Assembly (NCBI RefSeq): GCF_025145645.1
Contig: NZ_CP102252.1
Location: 1,178,001-1,242,000, forward strand
Reading direction: 5' to 3'
Source: Alistipes senegalensis JC50
GTDB taxonomy: Bacteria; Bacteroidota; Bacteroidia; Bacteroidales; Rikenellaceae
DNA length: 64,000 nucleotides
The notes beneath the pieces were generated by a model. The model saw nothing but the letters and a program-made list of their open reading frames with translations, did not search any database and was not told the DNA's origin. The translations under genes were made by a program, and so were the position numbers. This document shows positions 1 through 9,188 of the stretch, piece by piece (within the stretch, counting starts at the first letter, position 1; each line of letters opens with the position of its first letter).

Positions 1-547
1 CGCCGAGGAGCGACAATTCGGCCAACGTGACGCTCTTTTCAGCCACCAGATCGGCCGGAATCTCCAGTGCGAGAATCGAACACAGCGGGCGTTCCGAGAC
101 GGGAATCATCACCGTTTCGATCACCTGCTCCATGAACGTCTCCCCATAGACGGCCCGAACCGGGTTCTGGCCGTAGGTTTGGTTCTGCGAGACGCGAATC
201 TCCTCGAATCCCGTTTCGGAATAGGGGCTGAACACCGTATAATGCAACCCGGCGTCGCCGTAACTGGCACAGATGCGGTCGGCATCGCTCTTCGGCACCA
301 GCGACACCCCGTCGGCCGAGACCTTTGCGACGTACTTCGCCACACGGCCTTCGGTCAGCGAGACCGTACCTCCGTTGCGTCGGCACGTTGCCGTCACACC
401 CATCTCCATGCCCTCCGTGACGGCACCCGCCGCATCGGACAGCACGAAACCGATCTGTTGCGGGAGATAGATCTCCCGGACCTCCCCCTCCTTGGAACAT
501 GATGCCAATGCCAGCACCATGAACAGACTTGCAAATATCCTTTTCAT
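1..547 (-). CDS. Fimbrillin-like surface lipoprotein (3' end beyond window)
   Basis: The frame opens at ATG 547, one base after the TGA (551-549) of the preceding gene, so translation is probably coupled. The first 17 residues form a lipoprotein signal peptide ending in LALASC, with Cys17 as the predicted lipidated residue. The mature part contains a stretch close to GVTATCRRNG, matching GVRATCTRNG in the lipoprotein at 12469-14049, so the two are probably paralogous fimbrillin-family proteins. The visible part is about 182 codons; the C-terminus lies outside the window. By its place as the last visible gene of the polysaccharide-utilization operon it may be a surface glycan-binding or pilus-like lipoprotein. 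That role is inferred from context only. Confidence 0.7.
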   Translation of the reverse strand, partial: MKRIFASLFMVLALASCSKEGEVREIYLPQQIGFVLSDAAGAVTEGMEMGVTATCRRNGGTVSLTEGRVAKYVAKVSADGVSLVPKSDADRICASYGDAGLHYTVFSPYSETGFEEIRVSQNQTYGQNPVRAVYGETFMEQVIETVMIPVSERPLCSILALEIPADLVAEKSVTLAELSLLG

Positions 548-548
548 A

Positions 549-1964
549 TCAATACAAACTCATATCGGTAAGTGTCAGCGGATGATCCGCGGCCGCATGG
601 GCTGCATGGCGGCAGATCTCGACATTTTCGTCCGTCACCGGGATGGAATGCGCCGTGGAATGCTCCAGCTTCACATCGTATCGGTAGGTATTGCCCGAGA
701 GATCGAGTCTAAGGCACGGCTCGAAGAGCGTATAGAAGATGGTGCAGGCTGCCGCATAACGGCTGACCCCGTAGTCGAGGTGGAAACCATCCCGGGAGAG
801 ATCCTGAACCGGATCATCGTTCAGACTCGATGTCCGCAGATTCTGGATGCAGGTTCCCGTGGCGATCACATCGTCGATGCAGGTACCATCCAGCACCTGC
901 TGCGCAAAGTCCGTGATAGTCTCATACATCTTCATCTGATCCGAATCGAAATAGGTAGCCACTAAATCAGACTGTGCCGCAAAGGTCTGCGTCAACATGA
1001 ACAATACGGTGGGACGCTTCTCCGGATGCGCTGCAAAGACCCGATCGATCAACGAATTGATATGTCCCTTCTCCTCCTCGGTCCAAGACCAGCAGCAACT
1101 GTTGCCCGTGTACTCCATGAAGGTCACGACATCCCAATCCTCGGCTTCGACGGCATATTTTAGGTTCGTGTCATACTCCTCGTCGCCGTCCCAGTCCTTT
1201 TCGCCCGGGCGCCAAGTCCGATACGAGCAGAAACGATCAGCCTCGTAGTTATCATCGTATTGCGGCAGCGTACAGCCTCCGTGATAGACCCGCCCTATGA
1301 GGACGCGCTGCGTTCCGTCGGCCGTGAGGATTCCCGGCAGGTGCGCTGTGGCATCCACATTGAAACTGTTGCCGACGAAGAGCACCTTGAGCAATCCCCG
1401 GTCCTTGGGCAGCGGCGGGTTGAACCGTTCGCGGATCTCGCTCGCCACCGGAACAACGCTGCTCCCCGCATAGTAATAAACATATTTGCCGCAATCCATG
1501 ACGCATCGTCCGGTCGACACGATGTCGGTCTCACGACCGGCCACAATCAAGAAGCCGTCGGCGGAAACGGCAAGCGTCGGAGCCTCATACCAGGTATCGC
1601 GTACGTTCAGTTCGATATCGAGCTCCTCTGCCGCAGCGGTTCCCGCGGCGTAATGCACCAGCCGGCCCTCTGGAGACAAGGCCAGATAAGGGGTTCCGGC
1701 AGGCAAGGTGATCGAGGCGTTGCTTTGCAGAACAACCTCCAGACCCGCATCCGTACAGGTGAGTGCACGACAATAATCCATCTCCTCCGAAGCCTTTTCG
1801 AAGAAAGTCAGGTATTTTGCCGATTCCCCGGCAGAGACATTCTCCGTTGCCGCCCAGTCGGTTATTTCGACCAAGGTATCCTCTTTGCTGCAGCCCGGCG
1901 ACAGAAGGATCACCAGTTGCGCCAGCAGGCTCAGCACCATCCAGTTACAGCATCTATTCTTCAT
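549..1964 (-). CDS. DUF4886 (SGNH-hydrolase-like) lipoprotein
   Basis: The product is about 471 residues with a lipoprotein signal peptide ending LLSPGCSK. The start at 1964 is preferred because it gives this signal peptide and overlaps the upstream stop (TAG 1956-1954) by 11 bases; an open extension to 2060 lies inside the upstream gene. The C-terminal half begins with LFVGNSFNVDATAHLP, the GNS block with the nucleophile-type serine of DUF4886 proteins, and ends with DGFHLDYGVSRYAAAC, which supplies the Asp/His pair. DUF4886 belongs to the SGNH/GDSL superfamily, so an esterase or deacetylase acting on a decorated glycan is plausible, but the substrate is unknown. The N-terminal 190 residues are an extra beta-rich domain I cannot name. 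Confidence 0.8.
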   Translation of the reverse strand: MKNRCCNWMVLSLLAQLVILLSPGCSKEDTLVEITDWAATENVSAGESAKYLTFFEKASEEMDYCRALTCTDAGLEVVLQSNASITLPAGTPYLALSPEGRLVHYAAGTAAAEELDIELNVRDTWYEAPTLAVSADGFLIVAGRETDIVSTGRCVMDCGKYVYYYAGSSVVPVASEIRERFNPPLPKDRGLLKVLFVGNSFNVDATAHLPGILTADGTQRVLIGRVYHGGCTLPQYDDNYEADRFCSYRTWRPGEKDWDGDEEYDTNLKYAVEAEDWDVVTFMEYTGNSCCWSWTEEEKGHINSLIDRVFAAHPEKRPTVLFMLTQTFAAQSDLVATYFDSDQMKMYETITDFAQQVLDGTCIDDVIATGTCIQNLRTSSLNDDPVQDLSRDGFHLDYGVSRYAAACTIFYTLFEPCLRLDLSGNTYRYDVKLEHSTAHSIPVTDENVEICRHAAHAAADHPLTLTDMSLY

Positions 1965-4260
1965 ACCACACAATATTTGAAGTGGTCGGTTGTACATTCG
2001 AAGCGGGATCGGCCAGGAATCCCGAGAAATTGTCGGCCCCGACACCCGCCGACACTCCATCTTCAGAGATCTCGCCCGCCACCTGCGTATCGGATGCGGT
2101 TGCAGCGGTCACGACATTGCCGAACAGAAGCCCGGTCAGAAGGGATTTGCCCGAAGGAGTCCAGGCCTCGATCCGGCTCTGAATGAGGCAGTCGCCGGCA
2201 AGTGTTACATCCCGGCGGGCAAAGCCCACGGCACCACCCGCAGCCCCGATGTAGTAAGTTGCATCTACGGAACGGACATCGCCGGAAGAGGTAGAGCCCG
2301 TGATCTCGGTTCCGGTTGCCAGACCAACAAGACCGCCCAGCGCCGTCGTATTCACGGCCGTAATCCATCCGCCAACAACGGCACCCTTGTTGTGACAGGA
2401 GACGATGCGCTGGAGCTGGTCGCCAACTCCGATGGCTGCACCCACGATACCTCCGGCAGCATCGAGCCGGGCCCCCGAAGAGTTCGGCATGATGCCTCCG
2501 CTGTGTCGGCACGAAACCTGAACGGTGCCTTCGTTCACACAATTCTCATAGCGCGTATCAAAACCGTTGACCTCGACATCGAGTGCCCTGCTGTCACCCG
2601 CCGCCGTGGTAAACCACGCCGCACTGCGGCCGAGAATACCACCCACCGTCGCCGAGCCATTGTTGGAGGCCGCTTTGTCCGCGTCGTCGGTCCGGATGAC
2701 GTCCCCGTAGTTCTCGCAGCCCGTGAAGCGGACTCCGTTCATGTAGACGATGCCGCAGATTCCGCCGAATCCCGACCGGATCGGTGCGGCTCCGGCACAC
2801 TGGATCGTCAAGTTGCCATGATTCTCGCAATCGACAAAGTTGCCCGCACGACACGTCTCATCGACATCGAGCTGCGTTGCCGTTGCGGTTCCGAGCACCG
2901 TATGGCCGATCGCCGCCAGGCCCCCGCCATAGAATCCGCTGGAGGCCGAAGCCGTCTGCGTGACGGTCACATTGCCATAGTTGATACACCGCTCCAGAGT
3001 CCCGCCATTCTGAGCGACAAGCGTCCCGAAGATCAGAGAGCCGGATACGGTCACCTCCGTATCGGCGGAGTTGGTGCAATCCCGGATCACGCCCAGGTTG
3101 ACTTTGGCGATAACGGCGTTGCCTGCCGAGGCCGGATTGGCCATAGTGGTGAACGCCCCGTCGAAATTCAGATTCCGGACGACCCCCTTTTCACCAACCG
3201 TCGCAAAGAGAGGCCACACGTTCGCCCCGGCCGTCATCGTCTTGCCATTTCCCTCAAACGTCCCTTCGAACGTTCCGTTGGCATAGGCGAAATACTCCGG
3301 AACAGTAAGATCCGCCATCAGATTGACGGTCTGACCTTCAAAAGTTTCTCCCGCAGCGATCTTCTCGGCAAAGAGCTCCCAATCCGAGACACTGAAGATA
3401 TCGTTCGATGAGGTGCCACCCTCCGGCTCGAAGGCGAAGCTCATGTCATAAATCCGACCGGCCGTTGCCGTAAAGGCGTTGACGCTCTTGCGGACCTGAT
3501 AGTCCCCCGATACGTCTTTGACCTGCACCGTCAGACCGGCGGCATATTCCCCTGCCGGGATAGCGATCACCATCCGGGATCCCAGCGGAGCGCCCTGTGT
3601 CCCGCAGCGCAACTCGACCTGAGACGCGGCACTCTCCTGCGGCGTCAACGTCCAGAGATCAGAGCCATACGTTGCCTGAAAGGCTCCGCACAGGGCCGAC
3701 CCGTCGTTGGCAGACAGTACCACCGCAGCGATAGGTTCCGGATCCGAGGCTTCGGAGAGCGTCACCCGCAAATAGGCCATGGCGTGCCGGAACCGGAGCG
3801 AAGCCCCGTCGGCAGCCTGGGCGAGCATGACGGCAGCCGCAGGATCGAACTGATCGGATTCGCTCCAGGTCTGAACGTTCGGCAGAAGGAGCGTCAATGC
3901 GCCGGATTCGTACTTCGAAACAACCGACGCAGGATATGCCGCATACAAGGCCGACTCAAACCCCTTCAGGAAGGTAAATTCCGCCGAGCGGCGGTCCTCC
4001 TGGATGGAGATTGACTCGGAAGCAATTCCATTGACAGAGATGCAGTCCGTCTCGTTCCAGAAGACGGCATAACTCGTTTCGTCCTCATTCGGGGACATCG
4101 AGGTTCGGGTGTCCGCAGCGCCCTCCTCAAGCGACGCCCGGATAACAAATCCGCGAGTTCCGCCACCGTCGTCCATCGCCTCCTGCTTCTGGCACGAAAC
4201 GCCCGAAGCAAGCAGGAGAATCACCGACAGAGACTTCATTATCAATCTGTTCATATTCAT
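1954..4260 (-). CDS. Fimbrillin-like lipoprotein with C-terminal beta-repeat region
   Basis: This is a protein of about 768 residues with a signal peptide ending LLLASGVSC. Alternative starts at 4269, 4254 and 4239 are equally possible. Residues from about 30 to 275 resemble the fimbrillin-family N-terminal fold, including a VFWNETDCISVNG block and a later RHAMAYLRV segment. From about residue 290 onward there are many repeated Cys/Asn-Tyr-Gly units such as CINYGNVTV, CENHGNLTI and CENYGDVIR, typical of right-handed beta-helix or GLUG-like repeats on surface proteins. It lies between the GH5-like gene and the DUF4886 gene in the same operon, so it is probably a surface glycan-binding or adhesive lipoprotein. 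A 14-bp stem-loop lies just upstream at 4315-4349. Confidence 0.75.
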   Translation of the reverse strand: MNMNRLIMKSLSVILLLASGVSCQKQEAMDDGGGTRGFVIRASLEEGAADTRTSMSPNEDETSYAVFWNETDCISVNGIASESISIQEDRRSAEFTFLKGFESALYAAYPASVVSKYESGALTLLLPNVQTWSESDQFDPAAAVMLAQAADGASLRFRHAMAYLRVTLSEASDPEPIAAVVLSANDGSALCGAFQATYGSDLWTLTPQESAASQVELRCGTQGAPLGSRMVIAIPAGEYAAGLTVQVKDVSGDYQVRKSVNAFTATAGRIYDMSFAFEPEGGTSSNDIFSVSDWELFAEKIAAGETFEGQTVNLMADLTVPEYFAYANGTFEGTFEGNGKTMTAGANVWPLFATVGEKGVVRNLNFDGAFTTMANPASAGNAVIAKVNLGVIRDCTNSADTEVTVSGSLIFGTLVAQNGGTLERCINYGNVTVTQTASASSGFYGGGLAAIGHTVLGTATATQLDVDETCRAGNFVDCENHGNLTIQCAGAAPIRSGFGGICGIVYMNGVRFTGCENYGDVIRTDDADKAASNNGSATVGGILGRSAAWFTTAAGDSRALDVEVNGFDTRYENCVNEGTVQVSCRHSGGIMPNSSGARLDAAGGIVGAAIGVGDQLQRIVSCHNKGAVVGGWITAVNTTALGGLVGLATGTEITGSTSSGDVRSVDATYYIGAAGGAVGFARRDVTLAGDCLIQSRIEAWTPSGKSLLTGLLFGNVVTAATASDTQVAGEISEDGVSAGVGADNFSGFLADPASNVQPTTSNIVWYEE

Positions 4261-4314
4261 TTTTTCCATTATTTTTCATTGCGAATCGAGTAGGGTTCGG
4301 GCATGGGCCGCCCT

Positions 4315-4349
4315 GAGGGGGTGCCGATTGGCTTGATCGGCACCCCCTC
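4315..4349 (-). other. Intercistronic stem-loop
   Basis: Two perfect 14-base arms (4315-4328 and 4336-4349) with a 7-base loop lie in the 150-base gap between the GH5-like gene and the fimbrillin-like gene of the same operon. No T-run follows on either strand, so this does not look like a standard terminator. A role in attenuation or in mRNA stability between operon segments is possible. Confidence 0.6.
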
Positions 4350-4423
4350 CGCACGGGATCAGGCTCCTGGTCGGCTCTTTTTTCTATACCTGAACTTCTG
4401 TTAAGATTCCGAACGACGGAACA

Positions 4424-5530
4424 TCATTCGGCAACGCCCGTCATACGCCGGATGAAGGCCACCTCCTCCTCGTTCCACGGCGTACCGTCGGCATGGAGGA
4501 TGTCATGGAACCACACCTCAGGCTCTTCAGCCCAGGGGATCGACCGGCCTTTCTCATCGACCTTGTTCCACGGATAATGGAAGTTGCATTTCCCGGCCGT
4601 CAATCCGAAATTGATCGCCCCGACATTGTATTTCTTAAAGATAGGCATCGCCTCCTCGAAGGTCGAGATCGGACGTCGCATGTATTCCGTGCAGACCATC
4701 GGTCGGCCATAGGGAAGCAGAGTCTTGATGAACTTTTCGAGAACGGTTCCGCTCGCATAGCAATGGAAGCTGATCACGTCGCTGTTTTCCAGAGCAAAAG
4801 TCACCTCTGGAAGGCTCGTTCCAGGAACGCCGACCTCACGCCACAGCGGAGCCGTCAACGGCTGGGAGGGGTTGCAGGAGCGCGCCCACTCGAAGGTAGC
4901 CTTCATCAACGGCACGGAATTGGTCACACCCCGGCGATGGTTTTCGGGCTCATTGTACAGACACCACAAGAGGATTCGCTCATCGTCGGCATAGCTGCCG
5001 ATCAGATCCTTGACCATGGCTTCGAGTTCTCCCCAACGGGTCGGATCATTCACATAGTCGGCGCCGGGGGTCATCACCCATTGCGAGTTGTGGTTCCCGC
5101 GTACGGCATCGGGTTGTTTGCCCAGATGCGGATCGATACATTTTCCCCCGTTCGTCCAGAAGGTCGGCAGCGCCCGGATCTCGTGCTTGTCGCACAGCTC
5201 CAGGAACTGAGAGAAACGCTCCTTGAATCCCGCAGGATCCGCCGTGTAGACGAGATTGGAGAAGAAGATCCGCACCGTATTGAATCCCAACCCCTCCGCA
5301 AACCCCAGTTCACGGTCGATCGTCTCGGGATCAAAGGTCTCGGCCTGCCACATTTCGATCTGGTTGATGGCCGTCGAGGGCACATAATCACACCCCACGA
5401 TCCAGCCCTTGTCCGCCATCCATTGATTGGCCCGTTCGGCCGACCAGCGTTCGGCCACTACCGGGGCTTTGCAGCACGAAGCCGCCAGAAAAAGAATCGA
5501 AGTCGCTAAAAATAAGATTTTTTTATTCAT
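4424..5530 (-). CDS. GH5-like (clan GH-A) glycoside hydrolase lipoprotein
   Basis: The 368-residue product has a lipoprotein signal peptide (LFLAASC, Cys about 19) and a single (beta/alpha)8-type catalytic domain. The expected GH-A glutamates are visible: YNEPEN at about residue 196 for the acid/base and CTEYMRR at about residue 281 for the nucleophile. The segment ANQWMADKGWIVGCDYVPST near the N-terminus is characteristic of Bacteroidales proteins usually called cellulase-family or 1,4-beta-xylanase enzymes. The domain fills the protein, with no separate binding module. It sits 37 bases downstream of the BNR-propeller gene and probably acts at the cell surface on the same glycan. The exact family number and substrate cannot be read from the sequence alone. 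Confidence 0.85.
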   Translation of the reverse strand: MNKKILFLATSILFLAASCCKAPVVAERWSAERANQWMADKGWIVGCDYVPSTAINQIEMWQAETFDPETIDRELGFAEGLGFNTVRIFFSNLVYTADPAGFKERFSQFLELCDKHEIRALPTFWTNGGKCIDPHLGKQPDAVRGNHNSQWVMTPGADYVNDPTRWGELEAMVKDLIGSYADDERILLWCLYNEPENHRRGVTNSVPLMKATFEWARSCNPSQPLTAPLWREVGVPGTSLPEVTFALENSDVISFHCYASGTVLEKFIKTLLPYGRPMVCTEYMRRPISTFEEAMPIFKKYNVGAINFGLTAGKCNFHYPWNKVDEKGRSIPWAEEPEVWFHDILHADGTPWNEEEVAFIRRMTGVAE

Positions 5531-5566
5531 AATCCGTCGTTTTTTAATTCAATCGCAATCTGAGGC

Positions 5567-7429
5567 TCAATCTACCTGAATGGAAAGCCATTTGGACGTA
5601 TTGCTGGCATCGCAAAGGACATCCTCGACATTGGCCGCCGCATCAAAATATCCGAAGTTGACCAACACCCGTCCATTGACCAGTTCAATCGAACTGCGGG
5701 GTACGGCGATCTCGGCCCGAAAACCGTTATCCTGATCCGTCTTGTCCGTCGGAGTACCGTCGAAGGCCCCGGCATACGATATCCCGAAATCGGCCTCGCG
5801 CCACCCTCCGGCATATTGGTCCGTACTCTTGATCCGGTCATATCCGAAACGGATTCGGCGAGATTTGGCCGAAAGGTTTTCGGTATCATTGTCCGGAGAG
5901 AGCAGGATGTAGGCAAAATCCGTGGAGGAGAGACTCTCGTCGAAGACCTCCACCAGGAAATAGAGGTTCTCCGCATCCGCCGAGCAGCGCAGGGTGGCCT
6001 GAGCCTGGCAACGGGAGCCGACAAAAAGAGCCTCATCGCTCTCCGCCCACTCGGAATCGTCACCATCGAGCGCCACCTGACGGGATGTCGCCCGAATCGA
6101 ATGATTCAGATGGAATCGGGCCAATGCGATGGTTGCATTGTCTGCCCCGTCCCGCGAATCGCGCATACAGGAGAGCACCGTATGCGAGTCCGTCAAATCC
6201 AGTCCTCCCCAGGAACCCACATCGGGCAAGGCCGGCAGGTCGGTTGCCCCGAACTCCGTAGCCGTAGCATTCCCGATCCGGAAATGCTGCCGCGAATCCG
6301 TACCGCCATAGGACAACAACGTCTCGCCCGAAGGGAACTGCACCAGATAGGGTGCCGCGCCACGCATAACGACACTGTCGATACGACGCTCTTTCGGGGT
6401 AATCTCATCCCCTTCCAGATAATCCCAGGAGCCGTCTTCGTGGGAAAAGACCATGGCGATCGAGAACTGGTCGCTGTAACCGCCCGAAGCGTTCACCACC
6501 CGCTGATTGCAGCTCTCCATGGCAAAGGCGAAGCGGTTCGATTCGTTCAGGATGATACCCACCGGCATCTGATAGGTATAGCACCACATGTTCTTCTGGG
6601 CATTCCACCAGAGTTTGCGCATTACGCGATAGGCTGATTCTCCCAAGGCCGGCTCCCAGGTCTCCCCGCCGTCAATCGACCGCAGCATGTCCGTTCCCGA
6701 GTGGCTGCCGCTGGTCCACGGACGACTCTCCGAGAAAAAGCACTGGATCTCACCCGAGGGCAGCTCGATCAGATGCGGCTCCCAGCAGGGTCCGTGATAG
6801 ATCTCCTTTTCGCCGAACCAGGTATAACCCCCATCCTGGCTCCGTTTGACGACAATCCCCTGTTCCGCCGTATAATTCGGATTGCTGTAGGTATTCACCG
6901 TACTGAAACTGGCCACAGCCAGCAGTTCGCCATTCGCCAACTGAAGGGTATTGGCATTGGTAAATCGGCGTACGTCCGGTTTTCCCAACCCGTTGTAGAC
7001 GTTCTGCCCCTGCCACAGATATCCCATGTAGACCCAGTTCTTCAAATCGCGGCTCAGTGCATAATACGTATTCTCGCCGTTTCCATTCACTCCCACGGCA
7101 TCCTGCCAGGTCAGAATATAGCTTCCGTCGCGCAAGGTCCGGATCCGCGCATAGGTCGGCAGATAGACATTGTTGGCCGCCCCCAGTTCGATGTAGGAGC
7201 GATAATCCATTTTCACGGTGGAACGGTCCCAGTCATCCGCATGGGAATTGATTTCGGATTCCCCACGGTTCAGGCGGGTGAATTCGGTCAGTTCCAGACT
7301 CGTCTGCGTTCCTCCTCCCTGACTACCATGGTCTCCGCCCTGTGTCTCCTTCGTACAGGAAAGGGTCAACGCAAGCACACACAGCACTCCCAACATGCCG
7401 CAAGTTCGATTTTTAATTCCAACCTTCAT
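5567..7429 (-). CDS. BNR/sialidase-superfamily propeller hydrolase with C-terminal CBM9-like domain
   Basis: The product is about 620 residues, with a lipoprotein signal peptide ending LTLSC. The start at 7429 is chosen because it gives a compact signal peptide; an ATG at 7456 lies further inside the SusD gene. Two Asp-box motifs, SQDGGYTW (about residue 196) and SIDGGETW (about 251), identify a six-bladed BNR propeller. Residues from about 450 to the end (VALDGDDSEW, then LYFLVEVFDE) resemble CBM9 or DOMON-type sugar-binding domains. The family includes sialidases and GH93 exo-arabinanases. A nearby GH127 gene makes an arabinan-type substrate attractive, but this is inference and the sialidase alternative stays open. 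The start overlaps the SusD stop, consistent with translational coupling. Confidence 0.75.
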   Translation of the reverse strand: MKVGIKNRTCGMLGVLCVLALTLSCTKETQGGDHGSQGGGTQTSLELTEFTRLNRGESEINSHADDWDRSTVKMDYRSYIELGAANNVYLPTYARIRTLRDGSYILTWQDAVGVNGNGENTYYALSRDLKNWVYMGYLWQGQNVYNGLGKPDVRRFTNANTLQLANGELLAVASFSTVNTYSNPNYTAEQGIVVKRSQDGGYTWFGEKEIYHGPCWEPHLIELPSGEIQCFFSESRPWTSGSHSGTDMLRSIDGGETWEPALGESAYRVMRKLWWNAQKNMWCYTYQMPVGIILNESNRFAFAMESCNQRVVNASGGYSDQFSIAMVFSHEDGSWDYLEGDEITPKERRIDSVVMRGAAPYLVQFPSGETLLSYGGTDSRQHFRIGNATATEFGATDLPALPDVGSWGGLDLTDSHTVLSCMRDSRDGADNATIALARFHLNHSIRATSRQVALDGDDSEWAESDEALFVGSRCQAQATLRCSADAENLYFLVEVFDESLSSTDFAYILLSPDNDTENLSAKSRRIRFGYDRIKSTDQYAGGWREADFGISYAGAFDGTPTDKTDQDNGFRAEIAVPRSSIELVNGRVLVNFGYFDAAANVEDVLCDASNTSKWLSIQVD

Positions 7430-9188
7430 TTTGCTTGATATTCGTATTTTTTTCAACTTCCGATTGCGGGATGGCCCATTTCAGGTAGGCGTCGCCGCCC
7501 CAAATATAGGTATAGACGGGAGCACCCCAGACATTCTGCAGGCCGTTCTTGGCAACAAACTTGTCCGTCTTCCAGGTTCCCCATCTCAACTCCTCGAAAT
7601 AGAGCTGCTCTTCGCAGGCCAGTTCCCACTTCTTTTCATTGCGGATGCGGGCCCTCATCTCCTCAACCCCCGACACCTTGGTATTCGTATTTCCGGGAGC
7701 ATTGAGCAAGGCGACTCCGGCCCGGTTGCGGACCCGGTTCACATAGGAAACCGCCTCCTGCCAACGCCCCTGTTCGTTAACCGCCTCGGCCTGACTCAGC
7801 AACACGTCGGCATAACGGATGATCGGGACATCCACCGGGTTGTAACCGATGTTGGTATACTCGCGTCCCTTGGTCACGAACTTGCGGATCGGGTAAAGCA
7901 TATAGGCATTGTTCCCGTAGCGCAGGTCCAGGCTTGGTGCCTGCCAGTCCCGATAGGGGTAGCGGCTCGTATAGGTCACGACCGTACCCGAGGCTCCACC
8001 GTCATAGGTCGAATACGGCGTGATCGCAATGGCGGCAAGACGCGGGTCTCGATTCTCATACGCCGCACGCAAGCGCACCTCATTACCCAAAGCATCGTAT
8101 TTCGACATGTCGGCCCCATAGGTGCTCATCGCCGTCTTCTCCGTATCGGTCAATCCGTTGCGCAGGAAGTAGACACTGCGGGCCTCGGGCGTCATCGAGC
8201 TGTATCCCGGGAAGTAATCGTCCCAACTGAAGGGTTTTCCGTCGACCTCCTCAAAGGAGTCGATGAAATTCACATTCAGATAGTGCTGATACTTGCCGTA
8301 GCCCACCGTGCAATAATTGCCGTAGTTGTTCGAGAAGGCGTTGCCCTGCCCCTCCTCTTCCACCATCTGCACCGAAAAAACCATCTCCTCGCACTTTTCA
8401 TTGGTTTCGGTGAAGAGGCTTTCATAGGAACCGGTGTAAAGGTCGTATCCGCACTCCCCCACCTTGCCGAAATCCGCCTCGGCCAGATCGTACTGCTTGA
8501 GCCACATGTAAGCCTTGCCGCGCAGAGCATAGGCAGCACCCCTGGTCACACGTCCGTAATCGGCGTTCCCGGACACATACCGGTCGGGGATCTCGGAGCA
8601 ATCGATGCAATCCGTACAGTCCTTCACGACAAGTCTCCAGATCTCCTCCTCCGACGAGCGGCCCAAGCGATACTCGTCCGGAGCCAGGTTCCGGTCGTAA
8701 TAGGGAACCCCGCGCCACAGCGCATTCAGGCGATAATAGTGATAGGCCCGCAGGAACTTGCACTCGGCAATGCGCTTCGCCTTCGTCGCATCGGACATGT
8801 CCGGCACCCGGCCGATGTTCTCGATCACATCATTGGCCCGGTTGATCCCCTCGTAGAAACGTTTCCAATAGGTCTGGAACATCGAATTGTTCGGCTGCAG
8901 CGTCCCAAAAAGGTAGTTGTAATCGAGGTTGACGATTCCCTCCTGCGGGTCCATGACCGAAGAGAACGAATCCCAGTTCAGGACGGAACGGTCCGTCGAA
9001 TTGTAATCGTAGAGCAGATTGGAATAGCCCCCCGTCACCACACTTTCGGCCAACGTCGCCGAGGAAAACATGGTCGAGGAGCTGTTCTCACTATAGGGAT
9101 AACGGTCCAGAAATTCGTTGCACGAAATCAACGACAGAAGTCCCGCACCAAGAATCGATATTTTGAGAGCTTTCATACCCGTATGCAT
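7413..9188 (-). CDS. SusD/RagB-family outer-membrane glycan-binding lipoprotein
   Basis: The 591-residue product has the length and N-terminal signature of SusD/RagB proteins: a lipoprotein signal peptide ending LLSLISC followed by NEFLDRYPYS. A central ADVLLSQAEAVNEQ segment and a C-terminal RNEKKWELACEEQLYFEELR segment are the usual TPR-like and C-terminal SusD blocks. The ATG at 9188 overlaps the SusC stop as TAATG, so the pair is translationally coupled; an ATG at 9176 is an alternative start. SusD proteins sit as a lid on the SusC barrel and capture oligosaccharides at the surface. The partner is the SusC gene directly upstream. Confidence 0.95.
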   Translation of the reverse strand: MHTGMKALKISILGAGLLSLISCNEFLDRYPYSENSSSTMFSSATLAESVVTGGYSNLLYDYNSTDRSVLNWDSFSSVMDPQEGIVNLDYNYLFGTLQPNNSMFQTYWKRFYEGINRANDVIENIGRVPDMSDATKAKRIAECKFLRAYHYYRLNALWRGVPYYDRNLAPDEYRLGRSSEEEIWRLVVKDCTDCIDCSEIPDRYVSGNADYGRVTRGAAYALRGKAYMWLKQYDLAEADFGKVGECGYDLYTGSYESLFTETNEKCEEMVFSVQMVEEEGQGNAFSNNYGNYCTVGYGKYQHYLNVNFIDSFEEVDGKPFSWDDYFPGYSSMTPEARSVYFLRNGLTDTEKTAMSTYGADMSKYDALGNEVRLRAAYENRDPRLAAIAITPYSTYDGGASGTVVTYTSRYPYRDWQAPSLDLRYGNNAYMLYPIRKFVTKGREYTNIGYNPVDVPIIRYADVLLSQAEAVNEQGRWQEAVSYVNRVRNRAGVALLNAPGNTNTKVSGVEEMRARIRNEKKWELACEEQLYFEELRWGTWKTDKFVAKNGLQNVWGAPVYTYIWGGDAYLKWAIPQSEVEKNTNIKQNEGWN

